DNA of 43,333 nucleotides from Candidatus Pacearchaeota archaeon (GCA_016867035.1 VGKO01000004.1:1-43333), one strand, 5' to 3'. Shown: positions 23,663 to 31,959, numbered from the stretch's first letter. Made by a program: numbers and translations. Notes: a model not told the origin generated them from the letters alone.

Positions 23663-24403
23663 CTATCTTATCTCGCAACTATATCCCTGTGATTTCATTG
23701 CATCTCGAACTTTAGTCAATATTAAATCCGGAGTTTCCCACATTTCTCTAGGAAGATTATCTTTACTCAAGCTCGGGCCAATCATTTCTTCTTTGGTTCT
23801 AGCAACAAATTTTTGCAAATAATGTCTATGATTATTAGTTCCGGTTGTATTTGAAACCCATTTTACCATTTCAATGGCCTCTTGTTCACTCATCCAACCA
23901 AAGTCACCTTGAAAATCAATTGGCCATAAGGTTGTTCTAAACTCATGTTTTAGGGGGGTAATAACTCGCATACTCCTTTCTATTTGAGTAATATCTACAG
24001 GAATACCTGTAACAAAGGGATAAAGTTCTCTTGAGCCCTTAATATCCATCGCTATATAATCCACAAGTCTTTCTTGAGTAAGTTTTTCAAGCATATCAGG
24101 ATTATTCCCATTTGTGTCTAGTTTTATTTCAAGTCCTGTTTGTTTTTTTAATCTTGCTAGAAAATCCGGCAAGTCTTTATGTATGGTTGGCTCGCCACCA
24201 CAAAGAACTACTCCTTTAACCCAGCGTTTATCATAATCTCTAATATAATCTAAAACTTGTTGCTCTGATATGCCTTGGCTACCTGTAAGTTTTTTAGCAT
24301 GACAAGCAGGACATTTAAAATCACAGCCCATAGTGTATAAGATTAAGCAAGGCTTATTATCAAAATTAATTAAAGAAAAACTTGGAAGTGTTAGAAATTG
24401 CAT
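23663..24403 (-). CDS. nrdG: Anaerobic ribonucleotide reductase activating protein (radical SAM)
   Basis: The 246-aa protein has the radical-SAM motif CDFKCPAC near residue 27 (C-x3-C-x2-C), GGEPT near 69 and an LDTNGN strand. It creates the glycyl radical on NrdD. It is 62 bp downstream of nrdD on the same strand, so the operon order is nrdR-nrdD-nrdG. Confidence 0.9.
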   Translation of the reverse strand: MQFLTLPSFSLINFDNKPCLILYTMGCDFKCPACHAKKLTGSQGISEQQVLDYIRDYDKRWVKGVVLCGGEPTIHKDLPDFLARLKKQTGLEIKLDTNGNNPDMLEKLTQERLVDYIAMDIKGSRELYPFVTGIPVDITQIERSMRVITPLKHEFRTTLWPIDFQGDFGWMSEQEAIEMVKWVSNTTGTNNHRHYLQKFVARTKEEMIGPSLSKDNLPREMWETPDLILTKVRDAMKSQGYSCEIR

Positions 24404-24465
24404 TTTTATTGTGAGGTTTTTACTTTGGTTATCTACCTAGATTTATTTTATCTAACTTTACATTT

Positions 24466-27400
24466 CTAAACTTGCGCAGGTATTAAATATTTATCTGTAA
24501 TTTTTTTTACTCTTGGAGTAGTTATACCATCCTTAGTAGCTCTTCCACCCTGATAATGTGTGTCAAGCCTTCCAATTTCTCTACCATTCGCATCAAAAAG
24601 AATTACTGCAGGTATTCTTGCAGGATTAACTCCCGCTAATAACATTTTTGTCATGCCTGCTTCTGTATCGCCCTTGTACGTATCTATTACTAGTTCTTGT
24701 CCTGTTGCCTCTCTTACTCGTTTAGCTTCTCGCATTAAAACCTGTCCTGCAGCACTACATAAAGAACAATCGGTTTTTCCAATAATCATTGCGCTTGGAC
24801 TCCCGGCTCTGCCTGTTATTTCTGGAACTCTAAATCCTGTTTCGCTAGCTGGCGCACTAGGATTCATTAAAGAATAATCTCCTTTTCTTCTATCATCTCT
24901 TTCCCCGATTTTTGAATCATTCCAATTTCTAAATTCGCTAAAATATCCGACTATTCTTGACATCGAGGTGAGGGTTTCAGGATCTTGATTTTTGCAACCA
25001 GGGCAAGTATCATGCGAACCTCGGTGGGTTGTTCTACACTTTCTACATATTGTAAATTCAGGGCTTATTGTTACTTGTGCGGATTGGGTATTTCTATAAA
25101 CATTTTCAACTAAATTCAATATTGCTCCTGCCGAGGGTTTTTCTTCACCAACAAAAGCATGAATTATTGCTCCTGATTCAATCGCAGGGTGAAATAAGCT
25201 TTGAGTTCTTATTCTTGTAACTAAGTCAACAGGAGCATCGGCTCGTAAGTGAATACTATTAGTATAGTAAGGTCTATTTCCTTCAATATCGCCTTTAACA
25301 ACTTCTCGAGATTCAGGATAATTTTCTAAATCAATTTTAGCAAATCTTCTTGTTGCAGATTCAGCAGGACTTTCTTCTAAACTGAATTTTAATCCGTGCT
25401 CTTTGCTATAACCCTTTGCTCTAACATTCATGTGACTGATAACTCCAAGTCCATATTTCTCGAATTCTTCTTGAGTAAGTTCATGTAATTCTTTACCTGT
25501 CAGAAACTGTATGGCGTCATTCAACCCAATTATTCCCATAATGTAAGTAGCTTTATCCAAATCAATATAGGGTTTTCCATCGACTCGAGTTGGTTTTGAA
25601 ACAGAGTAGTGTATTTGTCCTGGTCCTGTTGTTTTAGAAATAAAATCTTTTTTTTGTAAATGAGCTTTTAGTGCTAAGTCCATTGTAGCATCTACTTCTT
25701 CCATAAAACCTTCAAGAGTTTTCTTGCCTTTTTTTGCTGCTCTATAAGCTGCTTGAGGTAAGTTAATCGTAACATTTTGGAAACCGCAGAATCTTACTGA
25801 CTCTGGATGGGAAAGTACATAAGGGTCATCTAGGGTTGTTCTTAATCTACAACAAGCCGCGAGTGTTACAGCATCTCTATCAAAAATAAAGTACGGGCTT
25901 CCATTATGGCTTGCAGTTTCACAAGCCTCTTCTAATACTTGGCGTTGCATAGGGTCTTGGAAAGTACTTTCATCGACATGGAAATCGCATTTTGGAAAAG
26001 TAAATAGAGAACCATCTGCATCTCCTGCTTTCCAAGCTCTTAAAAGATTTAGAGCGAATCTACTTACTATTCCATTTTTATGATAATGTTCATAAGTAAT
26101 CATTCTTTCGCCTTGTTGCAAGAATTCTTCTCTTTTTATTGAAGGAACTTCTTTGCCACTTGCAGGATCTTTCCATCTCTCCATTTTTTCACGAGCAACA
26201 ACTCGGCCACTCGAGTCTAAATATTCTGAAAGTCTAAATCCGTTAGGAGTTTCTTCGCCTGTTCTTCTTTCTTCCAAGGTTAGTATTTCTCCATTTCTTT
26301 CAAGCATGTATTTTCCTTTTGGACCAACAGCTAAAGTATTTCTTAAAAATTCAGGAACACCTGCATGAATATTAAAGTCTAAGAAAAGGGTTTGTCCTCC
26401 TCTTGAGAAAGCATTCTGAGAACCATTAAAAATAACTTCTTGAGCTGTTTGATACATAAAAGCATCTATCTCTTCTTCTTTTAATACACTAATCGGATTT
26501 TTCTCAAGCTCTTGAAGTCTTAATTCTTCGTCCCTAATAATAGAATCTAATGCCCTAACATCACTATGAGTTCTCATAGAATCTGCTGCTCTTTTTTGTC
26601 TTTCAACTGCTTCTCGTATAATTCTTATTCTTTTTTTACCTTCTTCTTTTAAATCAGCTTCAATTAAAGGAGCATAAAAAATATTCATGTATCCTATTCC
26701 TAATGCACCAGAATAATAGGTTTGCATACTTGCCAAGAAAGTATTTAGGTGTCCTGTTAATGTGCTTGTGTGTCCTGCGGGTTTAGAAGTTGTTTGCAAA
26801 TTCTCCATTCTCATTCCATCTTTTTTAATATACTCAAGTGAATGTCCTGAACAATAAACCCTATCTACAAGTCCTAAGTCATGCAAATGAATTGCCCCAG
26901 AATTATGTGCTGCAGCTAAGTCAGGAGAAAAAACTTCTGTGAGAGCATATTGTTTACTAATCATTTCCCAAGCATTAAACTCTAATGCTCCAGGATTATT
27001 TGCTCTAATATTACTATTTTCTACGGCTTTAGCAAAAAACATTCTTTCTAAGTCTGATTTGGGTACGCTTAAATCAGTATATTTTCCTGCTGCAACTCCA
27101 AAACCTAATTCGAGCATTTCATGTCTTGCTAACTCGCGAATTAATCGTGTTGTAACTGCTTGCGAGCCAAGATGCACAAGTCTATTCTCGAGTCCTTTAG
27201 CTACGGCTTTAGCATCATCATACCCCAACCCTGCATGAGTAACTAAATCTTCAATAATTCTTTCTCTATGGAAAGGGTGATTTGCTTCTTCTGTAAAAGA
27301 ACTAACCATTAAAAGAGCATCTGTAACATTTCCGCGATCTTTTGAACCTCTAACTCGGATTTGTCTTCTTTGTTCTGAATAACTTTGATACGAGCTAGCT

Positions 27401-27642
27401 ACTCCTTCAAATCCTAAATTTCTTGCTGCAACAGGAACAAGGGCATTAATTTCGTCAACAGTAGGAATTTCTCGTAATCTCCCTTGCTTTAGTAACTTAA
27501 GGGTTTCATCAGTAATTTTTTGTGCATTAGCAGGATCAACTTCTTGTCTTCTACAAGCATAAGAAACTGCAGTAACTATTTTTTCTCTATTAAAAGGAGC
27601 AAGTTTTCCATCTCTTTTTCTAATTACATTAATCCCTGCCAT
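24466..27642 (-). CDS. nrdD: Anaerobic ribonucleoside-triphosphate reductase with C-terminal glutaredoxin-like domain
   Basis: The 1058-aa protein has an ATP-cone at the N-terminus (about 1-95), the NrdD core with ACCRLRTTL and FCGFQNVTINLP, a zinc site CRKCRTTHRGSHDTCPGC, and the glycyl-radical site RIVGYF with Gly at about residue 899. About 50 residues later a thioredoxin-fold domain follows: MIIGKTDCSLC (C959/C962) and a cis-Pro loop RIPAVILFD. Most NrdDs end near the glycyl site. The fused redox domain suggests thiol rather than formate as reductant. It makes all four dNTPs anaerobically. Confidence 0.93.
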   Translation of the reverse strand: MAGINVIRKRDGKLAPFNREKIVTAVSYACRRQEVDPANAQKITDETLKLLKQGRLREIPTVDEINALVPVAARNLGFEGVASSYQSYSEQRRQIRVRGSKDRGNVTDALLMVSSFTEEANHPFHRERIIEDLVTHAGLGYDDAKAVAKGLENRLVHLGSQAVTTRLIRELARHEMLELGFGVAAGKYTDLSVPKSDLERMFFAKAVENSNIRANNPGALEFNAWEMISKQYALTEVFSPDLAAAHNSGAIHLHDLGLVDRVYCSGHSLEYIKKDGMRMENLQTTSKPAGHTSTLTGHLNTFLASMQTYYSGALGIGYMNIFYAPLIEADLKEEGKKRIRIIREAVERQKRAADSMRTHSDVRALDSIIRDEELRLQELEKNPISVLKEEEIDAFMYQTAQEVIFNGSQNAFSRGGQTLFLDFNIHAGVPEFLRNTLAVGPKGKYMLERNGEILTLEERRTGEETPNGFRLSEYLDSSGRVVAREKMERWKDPASGKEVPSIKREEFLQQGERMITYEHYHKNGIVSRFALNLLRAWKAGDADGSLFTFPKCDFHVDESTFQDPMQRQVLEEACETASHNGSPYFIFDRDAVTLAACCRLRTTLDDPYVLSHPESVRFCGFQNVTINLPQAAYRAAKKGKKTLEGFMEEVDATMDLALKAHLQKKDFISKTTGPGQIHYSVSKPTRVDGKPYIDLDKATYIMGIIGLNDAIQFLTGKELHELTQEEFEKYGLGVISHMNVRAKGYSKEHGLKFSLEESPAESATRRFAKIDLENYPESREVVKGDIEGNRPYYTNSIHLRADAPVDLVTRIRTQSLFHPAIESGAIIHAFVGEEKPSAGAILNLVENVYRNTQSAQVTISPEFTICRKCRTTHRGSHDTCPGCKNQDPETLTSMSRIVGYFSEFRNWNDSKIGERDDRRKGDYSLMNPSAPASETGFRVPEITGRAGSPSAMIIGKTDCSLCSAAGQVLMREAKRVREATGQELVIDTYKGDTEAGMTKMLLAGVNPARIPAVILFDANGREIGRLDTHYQGGRATKDGITTPRVKKITDKYLIPAQV

Positions 27643-27643
27643 T

Positions 27644-28081
27644 TTATAATTCTTTTAACTCCTTTTTAAAATCTCCAATATCCTTGAAATCTCGGTATAC
27701 AGAAGCAAATCTTATGTAAGCAACTTTATCGACTTTTTTTAAGGCTTTCATAACTAACTCGCCGATTGTTTCAGCTTTTATCTCTTTTTTATTAGAACTC
27801 GAGATTTTATTTTCTATATCATACACAACGCGGTCAATTTGCTCCAAGCTTATTGGCCTCTTTTCACAAGCTCTAAGAATACCTTTCTTTATTTTTTCTA
27901 TATCAAAAGTTTGTCTTGTGCCATCTTTTTTTATAACTCGCAAATCTGCAATCTCAAGTCTTTCATAGGTTGTAAAACGTTTTTTGCATTTCAAACATTC
28001 GCGCCTTCTCTTAGTTTCACCAGAATTATCTCTTTTGTTAGTTACTTTCGTTTCTTTATGATTACAGAATGGACAATACAT
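27644..28081 (-). CDS. nrdR: Ribonucleotide reductase regulator NrdR
   Basis: The 145-aa protein has the zinc ribbon CPFCNH...RECLKCKKRFTTYER and an ATP-cone (VIKKDGTRQTFDIEKIKKG) as in bacterial NrdR. NrdR senses ATP/dATP and represses RNR genes. It ends 1 bp before nrdD, so it is co-transcribed with its target. It is mostly bacterial but also occurs in some archaea. Confidence 0.93.
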   Translation of the reverse strand: MYCPFCNHKETKVTNKRDNSGETKRRRECLKCKKRFTTYERLEIADLRVIKKDGTRQTFDIEKIKKGILRACEKRPISLEQIDRVVYDIENKISSSNKKEIKAETIGELVMKALKKVDKVAYIRFASVYRDFKDIGDFKKELKEL

Positions 28082-28132
28082 TTTACCCCTTTATTTTTCA
28101 GCTTTTTTATTACTTTTCCTTTATTTTATAGG

Positions 28133-28150
28133 TATACAACCGGTTGTATA
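28133..28150. promoter_or_regulatory. 18-bp perfect palindrome, candidate NrdR operator
   Basis: TATACAACCGGTTGTATA is perfectly palindromic, 52 bp upstream of the nrdR ATG. TATA-like elements flank it on the minus strand. The centre differs from the bacterial NrdR box, so the binding factor is inferred. Confidence 0.5.
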
Positions 28151-28151
28151 T

Positions 28152-28179
28152 CAATTTGTATTTATTATACCACAAATTG
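28152..28179. promoter_or_regulatory. Second inverted repeat of the nrd promoter
   Basis: CAATTTGT (28152-28159) and ACAAATTG (28172-28179) are perfect 8-bp arms around 12 nt. It lies 2 bp beyond the 18-bp palindrome, giving the paired-site arrangement commonly seen for NrdR. Confidence 0.4.
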
Positions 28180-28340
28180 CAGTACCTAGCAAGATTACCA
28201 TTTTGCTACTTTATAAATCTTTTGCAAATTTTTTTACTTTTTTTTAATTACAACAAAATTTAAAAATTTTTAATCGAAAAATTTTACTTGCATAAGTTTA
28301 AAAACAAAAAAATATTATAATAAATATAAAGAGAAGGCAA

Positions 28341-28400
28341 ATGGATTTAAGCACAATGAATTCGGTTACAGAATCTTACAATAATTATTTAGCAGCGTAG
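28341..28400 (+). CDS. Short ORF, 19 aa, possibly the broken N-terminus of the next gene
   Basis: ATG with a good upstream GAGAAGG reads MDLSTMNSVTESYNNYLAA and stops just where the DUF5652-like frame opens. The next gene has only a TTG start, so one base may be lost or shifted. A separate leader peptide is an alternative. Confidence 0.35.
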   Translation: MDLSTMNSVTESYNNYLAA

Positions 28401-28408
28401 CCTCGAGT

Positions 28409-28648
28409 TTGGGAACTTCAGTAGAAACAATAACCATTTTAATGATGTTTGTTAGTTTTTGGGCTCTTGCTTGGAAAGGAGTAGCATTATGGAAAGCAGC
28501 AAAACAAAAAAGCTTAGTCTGGTTTATTATATTATTAATAATAAATGATTTTGGAATTTTAGAGATACTTTACATCTTTTGGTTCTCAAAAATTGCCAAG
28601 AAACCAATACAAGCAGGAAAGCCCCAAGCCAAGAAAAAAAAGAGATAA
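28409..28648 (+). CDS. DUF5652-like two-helix membrane protein
   Basis: The 79-aa protein has two hydrophobic helices around WALAWKGVALWKAAKQK and VWFIILLIINDFGILEILYIFWF, matching the small DUF5652 pattern common in candidate phyla, and a Lys-rich C-terminus. TTG start; a better ATG is in another frame upstream. Function unknown. Confidence 0.65.
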   Translation: MGTSVETITILMMFVSFWALAWKGVALWKAAKQKSLVWFIILLIINDFGILEILYIFWFSKIAKKPIQAGKPQAKKKKR

Positions 28649-28738
28649 GATACTTTTATTTAATAAAATCTAGCCAGAGATACTTTTATAAACTATTTTT
28701 TGCCCATTTATACTATCAGCCCAAGGGCGATATAATAT

Positions 28739-28813
28739 GGTTCCGTAGCTCAGCCCGGTTAGAGCACCTGCCTTTTAAGCAGGGTGTCGAGGGTTCAAAT
28801 CCCTCCGGAGCCA
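28739..28813 (+). tRNA. tRNA-Lys (anticodon TTT)
   Basis: The 75-nt gene has acceptor GGTTCCG/CGGAGCC (one G-U pair), D-arm GCTCAGCCCGGTTAGAGC, anticodon stem CCTGC/GCAGG with loop CTTTTAA, T-arm GAGGG-TTCAAAT-CCCTC and discriminator A. No intron, and no encoded CCA. TATA-like TTTATAAAC about 50 bp upstream. Its 3' tail is duplicated 133 bp downstream. Confidence 0.97.
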
Positions 28814-28816
28814 TTT
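28802..28816 (+). repeat. tRNA-Lys 3'-end repeat, copy 1
   Basis: CCTCCGGAGCCATTT spans the last 12 nt of tRNA-Lys and 3 nt beyond; an exact copy is at 28935-28949. Confidence 0.8.
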
Positions 28817-29011
28817 CAAGTCATTGAGTAAATTGAAATGGCTATAAATCCATCGGGATTTGAATGCACAGAAGGGTTTAAATCTCTTCAAAATATACTT
28901 GTTTTGAATGAGTCAGAAAATATTATTTTCTGAACCTCCGGAGCCATTTAACATTTCCTTCGGGATTTGATAGGTAAAGGGTGTTGCTCACCTTAGAGAG
29001 CTTTTTCTAAG
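28809..29011 (+). ncRNA. Run of stem-loops after tRNA-Lys (candidate structured RNA)
   Basis: Within about 200 nt with no ORF are: an 11-bp perfect stem 28809-28819/28833-28843; a 10-bp stem with two G-U pairs 28855-28864/28877-28886; 7 bp 28887-28893/28902-28908; 9 bp 28913-28921/28925-28933; and weaker stems 28980-28992 and 28992-29011. The stems are back to back. It may be a tRNA trailer, terminator cluster or an unknown non-coding RNA. No known family recognised. Confidence 0.35.
28935..28949 (+). repeat. tRNA-Lys 3'-end repeat, copy 2
   Basis: Exact 15-bp copy CCTCCGGAGCCATTT of the tRNA-Lys tail. Both copies are followed by TCGGGATTTGA (28853-28863 and 28960-28970), so the sequence is an imperfect tandem duplication. 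No integrase is near. Confidence 0.75.
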
Positions 29012-29039
29012 AAAACCATAAAATCGAATAAATAAGAAA

Positions 29040-29435
29040 ATGGAATTACATGAAGAGCGAGAATTAGAAAGAAGCGGGGTTAGAGTTAGAAGAAAGCAAA
29101 AGTTTTCAAGAGCAATTTCGCCCCCTAGCGCTAAGACTCATTGGGTTAATCATGCCGGAACTTATCATGATAACGAATTTAGGTATCCTAAATATTGGCA
29201 TGGTCAAAAACCAATAAGAACTTTTATTTCTATAAGGAGCCATTTAGATTTAGTCCAAGCCCTAGCAGATATAAAAGAAGGCACCCATAATCAAGACCAT
29301 TACCATAATGTTTCAGGTATTCATAGAGCAAGATTAAGAGCAGCTCAATCTTTAAGAGATAGAAATAGAGTTTATAGTCCAAGTTTTTTAGCAAGAGCGG
29401 GTTTTTATGAACTTAAATTATTAATGTATTCTTAA
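29040..29435 (+). CDS. Hypothetical protein, 131 aa
   Basis: A basic, His-rich soluble protein (THWVNHAGTYHDN, EGTHNQDHYHN). Its ATG follows 28 bp after the last hairpin of the tRNA-Lys region. No family recognised. The next gene starts 4 bp after its stop, so they form an operon. Confidence 0.55.
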   Translation: MELHEERELERSGVRVRRKQKFSRAISPPSAKTHWVNHAGTYHDNEFRYPKYWHGQKPIRTFISIRSHLDLVQALADIKEGTHNQDHYHNVSGIHRARLRAAQSLRDRNRVYSPSFLARAGFYELKLLMYS

Positions 29436-29439
29436 TAAA

Positions 29440-29790
29440 ATGTCCTATCGCGCAAAAAAAATAGATACTAAGGAATTGGCTAGAGAGTTTAGGGTAGATA
29501 AAATAGAACTCTTATTAGAAGAGTCTAAAGCAGAAGAGAATTTTTACCCTGGTGTTGATGAAGAATCTGAAAGAGAATTATGTTTCCAGATTCTGCAGTT
29601 AGGGGAAAAAAGTTCTGCTTTAATATATTGGGGGCATGTTCTTATTTCAAAAGGGATTGTGAAATTTTATAATCTTTTTCCAGGACAAGAGCCAAGAGCA
29701 CCAAAAAGTTATACTGAAAATACTGCTTTCTTAAAAAGAACAGGATTAATTGTAAGAGCAATAGAAGAACTTGTTTTAACAGGCAGATAA
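29440..29790 (+). CDS. Hypothetical protein, 116 aa
   Basis: Acidic protein with helical N-terminus (TKELAREFRVDKIELLLEE) and a C-terminal helix (LIVRAIEELVLTGR). Coupled to the preceding gene with 4 bp between them. No family recognised. Confidence 0.55.
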   Translation: MSYRAKKIDTKELAREFRVDKIELLLEESKAEENFYPGVDEESERELCFQILQLGEKSSALIYWGHVLISKGIVKFYNLFPGQEPRAPKSYTENTAFLKRTGLIVRAIEELVLTGR

Positions 29791-30027
29791 TTAAGGATTT
29801 CTATGAAGATATCTGTTATTAATATATTCTCTAAATCTATGAAATGGCCCTTCTAGTGCAATAGCCGTACCAAAAACCAGAGCAGATTCTAATAAACCAT
29901 AGCAAAGATGTTTTATTGATTCCTGAATTTCTGAGTGATTAAGTCCGGCATATACGTGAAGAACCAAAGGAGTAATACCTACAGCAACTTGAAAAAGGTG
30001 TATGCCTTCCAAACTTTTGATTGGCAT
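29791..30027 (-). CDS. Hypothetical protein, 78 aa, one or two hydrophobic segments
   Basis: Contains hydrophobic stretches LFQVAVGITPLVLHVY and LLESALVFGTAIAL, and a basic C-terminus. Converges end to end with the 116-aa gene. No family recognised; may be membrane-bound. Confidence 0.45.
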   Translation of the reverse strand: MPIKSLEGIHLFQVAVGITPLVLHVYAGLNHSEIQESIKHLCYGLLESALVFGTAIALEGPFHRFREYINNRYLHRNP

Positions 30028-30129
30028 AATTTCCTAGGTTTTCTTAGATTATAAAGCTAACCTAATAGCATTTTATCAAATCATCACATAAAACTTTAAA
30101 AACTCAGATTTTATTCCAAAAGTGTAAAA

Positions 30130-30801
30130 ATGGTGGAACAAAATCAAAACCAACAAAATAAAGGGAATAATTCTCAGCAGAATAATCAAAGACAGCCACA
30201 GCAAAAAAACCCCCAACCACAACAAAACAAACCAAATTATCAAAATAAACATGTTCAACAAAAACTTCCGCAAAATCTACAACAAGGTAATCAACACCAT
30301 TCACAACAAATGAGAAAAGTACAAGTAATTCAAATTAAGATGCAACCAAAACCCCAAACACCACAAATTAATAAGCAGAACCAACAAGCAAGCAATCAAA
30401 AGCCAAATTCCCAATTTGCGCAATCTCAACAAAGTTTGCAACAAAAGATTCAAGAGATTATTAAGCAAGCTATTCTTAGGGCTGAAATAAGAAATCCTGC
30501 TTCTATGAAGAAAAATCAAGATACTAAGGTTAATTTGCAAACCTATCAGCCAAAAAGTAACCAACCACAAAACCAAAACAAGAAACCAATGCAACAAGTT
30601 CAGAATAAAAACCAGCCTGTATTAAATAAAAAACCCCAAATAAATAATCAAAAACCGCAAAAACAACAATTTCAACAAAACTCACAAAAACCCCAACAAC
30701 CTCAAAAACAACAAGCAAAGCCACAAGGTTCAACAAGTATCAGAGATGAAATACGCAAAATAGTTCGCGAAGAATTATCTAAGCTTAAGATTAGTTTCTA
30801 A
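30130..30801 (+). CDS. Q/N-rich low-complexity protein
   Basis: The 223-aa protein is dominated by Gln, Asn, Lys and Pro (for example QNQNQQNKGNNSQQNNQ), with two less repetitive islands: QSLQQKIQEIIKQAILRAEI near residue 103 and a C-terminal IRDEIRKIVREELSKLKIS helix. The opposite-strand frames are shadows of the repeats. The composition is prion-like and would favour condensates or surface adhesion; no signal peptide is seen. Confidence 0.7.
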   Translation: MVEQNQNQQNKGNNSQQNNQRQPQQKNPQPQQNKPNYQNKHVQQKLPQNLQQGNQHHSQQMRKVQVIQIKMQPKPQTPQINKQNQQASNQKPNSQFAQSQQSLQQKIQEIIKQAILRAEIRNPASMKKNQDTKVNLQTYQPKSNQPQNQNKKPMQQVQNKNQPVLNKKPQINNQKPQKQQFQQNSQKPQQPQKQQAKPQGSTSIRDEIRKIVREELSKLKISF

Positions 30802-31087
30802 TTCTCTTTCTCATTAAATAGTTTATTCTTCTAATCCTATTGTTTAAAACTCTTAATTCGGGATAAGATAGGGCTCGTGAATCCCATAAAAAATGAGTTA
30901 TACTTGAACCCTCTGCTTTGTAAGCATCCATCTCACCTTGTAGAGAAGCTCTATCTTTCCTCATTGTTAGTCTATACCTTTTCAATTCTTCTCTGGCTTC
31001 AGAGATTCTGCCACTATGGGCATGTTGTTCAGCAGAACTAAGTATATCCTGATATCTTCTATAAGCTGCGCTATTTTCGTTTTCCAT
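30791..31087 (-). CDS. Hypothetical helical protein, 98 aa
   Basis: Charged, helical, likely coiled-coil (EQHAHSGRISEAREELKRYR). It starts 2 bp after the PHP gene stop, so it is the second gene of that operon, and its end overlaps the Q/N-rich gene convergently by 11 bp. No family recognised. Confidence 0.55.
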   Translation of the reverse strand: MENENSAAYRRYQDILSSAEQHAHSGRISEAREELKRYRLTMRKDRASLQGEMDAYKAEGSSITHFLWDSRALSYPELRVLNNRIRRINYLMRKRIRN

Positions 31088-31089
31088 TT

Positions 31090-31959
31090 TTAGTTTATTC
31101 CAAGTGCTGTAGCTAATCTTTCGCTTAGGATGTTTTCTCCATGATTGTCTAAAATCTTTCTTCCAAATGTAGAACCATGATAATCTGAACCATAAGTGAC
31201 TAGCATATCCTTACTTCTTACAAAATCTGCAACCATTTTTGTTTTTGCAGGATTTAAATGTCTTATATTGGGTTGAACTTCAATAAAATCGATTCCTTGT
31301 TTAACTAGGGTCCCAAGTTCAGCTACTTCTCTTATATCTTTTTCAGGATGAGCTATTCCTATTATTCCATTAGCTGCATGAACTTCTCTTATAGCCTCTT
31401 CAACACTAATTTCTGGTTCCAATTTATCAATAATTGCAACTCCTCCTTGTCCAAAGAAATATCTAGCAACATCTTGCGGATTTAAGCTTAATCCAACTTT
31501 AGTAAAATATTCTCTGCAAGCTGAATCTTTTAAGACTGTCCAAAGAAGATTATATTTTCCTAATCTTGATTCAGGGAATTCTACTTTTACTTTTTCTAGA
31601 GTTATTGGTAATCCTATTCTTCTTAAGGCTTGCACTCTTTGTTCTACGACTCTTTCTTGTATATCCTGTGATTTTCCAATAAACTCTCTAAATCTGTTAG
31701 ATTGTTGAAAACCCAAACCTAATAAGTGATATTTTGGGGTAGTTATTTCAACACCATTTATTAATAGCACGCCCAACTTTTCTGCTTCTGCTCTAGCTTC
31801 AGGGATTCCTGCAAGAGTATCATGATCTGTTTTAGCAAGTATCTCTATTCCGTTATAAGCTGCTGTTCCGACTAATTGTTGAGGGCTCTGATAAAGTCCA
31901 TCTGAGTAAAGTGTGTGGGTGTGCAAATCAAGGTATCTTGGTTTTGTTTTCATTTTCAA
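31090..31959 (-). CDS. PHP-domain phosphoesterase
   Basis: The 289-aa protein has the PHP metal motifs: YLDLHTHTLYSDG (residues 9-21), KTDHDTLAG near 43, GVEIT near 69, IAHPE near 197 and YGSDYHG near 255. It resembles RNase AM/TrpH-type 3',5'-nucleotide phosphatases and the PHP domains of unknown targets in archaea. Exact substrate is unclear. Confidence 0.87.
   Translation of the reverse strand: MKMKTKPRYLDLHTHTLYSDGLYQSPQQLVGTAAYNGIEILAKTDHDTLAGIPEARAEAEKLGVLLINGVEITTPKYHLLGLGFQQSNRFREFIGKSQDIQERVVEQRVQALRRIGLPITLEKVKVEFPESRLGKYNLLWTVLKDSACREYFTKVGLSLNPQDVARYFFGQGGVAIIDKLEPEISVEEAIREVHAANGIIGIAHPEKDIREVAELGTLVKQGIDFIEVQPNIRHLNPAKTKMVADFVRSKDMLVTYGSDYHGSTFGRKILDNHGENILSERLATALGIN

Noticed and set aside
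26153-26368. Possible intein or inserted domain in NrdD
   Set aside because: The extra stretch (about residues 420-510) has no intein splice motifs and resembles the insertion of some archaeal NrdDs.
24560-27238. Plus-strand ORFs opposite nrdD
   Set aside because: All are shadows of a long, well-supported gene; none has family motifs or a ribosome binding site.
28644-28692. Repeated AGAGATA / GATACTTTTAT near tRNA-Lys
   Set aside because: Two short copies, the second overlapping the tRNA TATA-like box; probably promoter composition.
28802-28949. attL/attR pair of an integrated element
   Set aside because: The repeat at a tRNA end is suggestive, but only 133 bp separate the copies and no integrase or cargo is present, so it is kept as a scar or duplication rather than a mobile element.
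30076-30736. Leu/Val/Phe-rich minus-strand ORFs opposite the Q/N-rich gene
   Set aside because: They are the antisense reading of CAA/AAT/AAA repeats and have no start signals.
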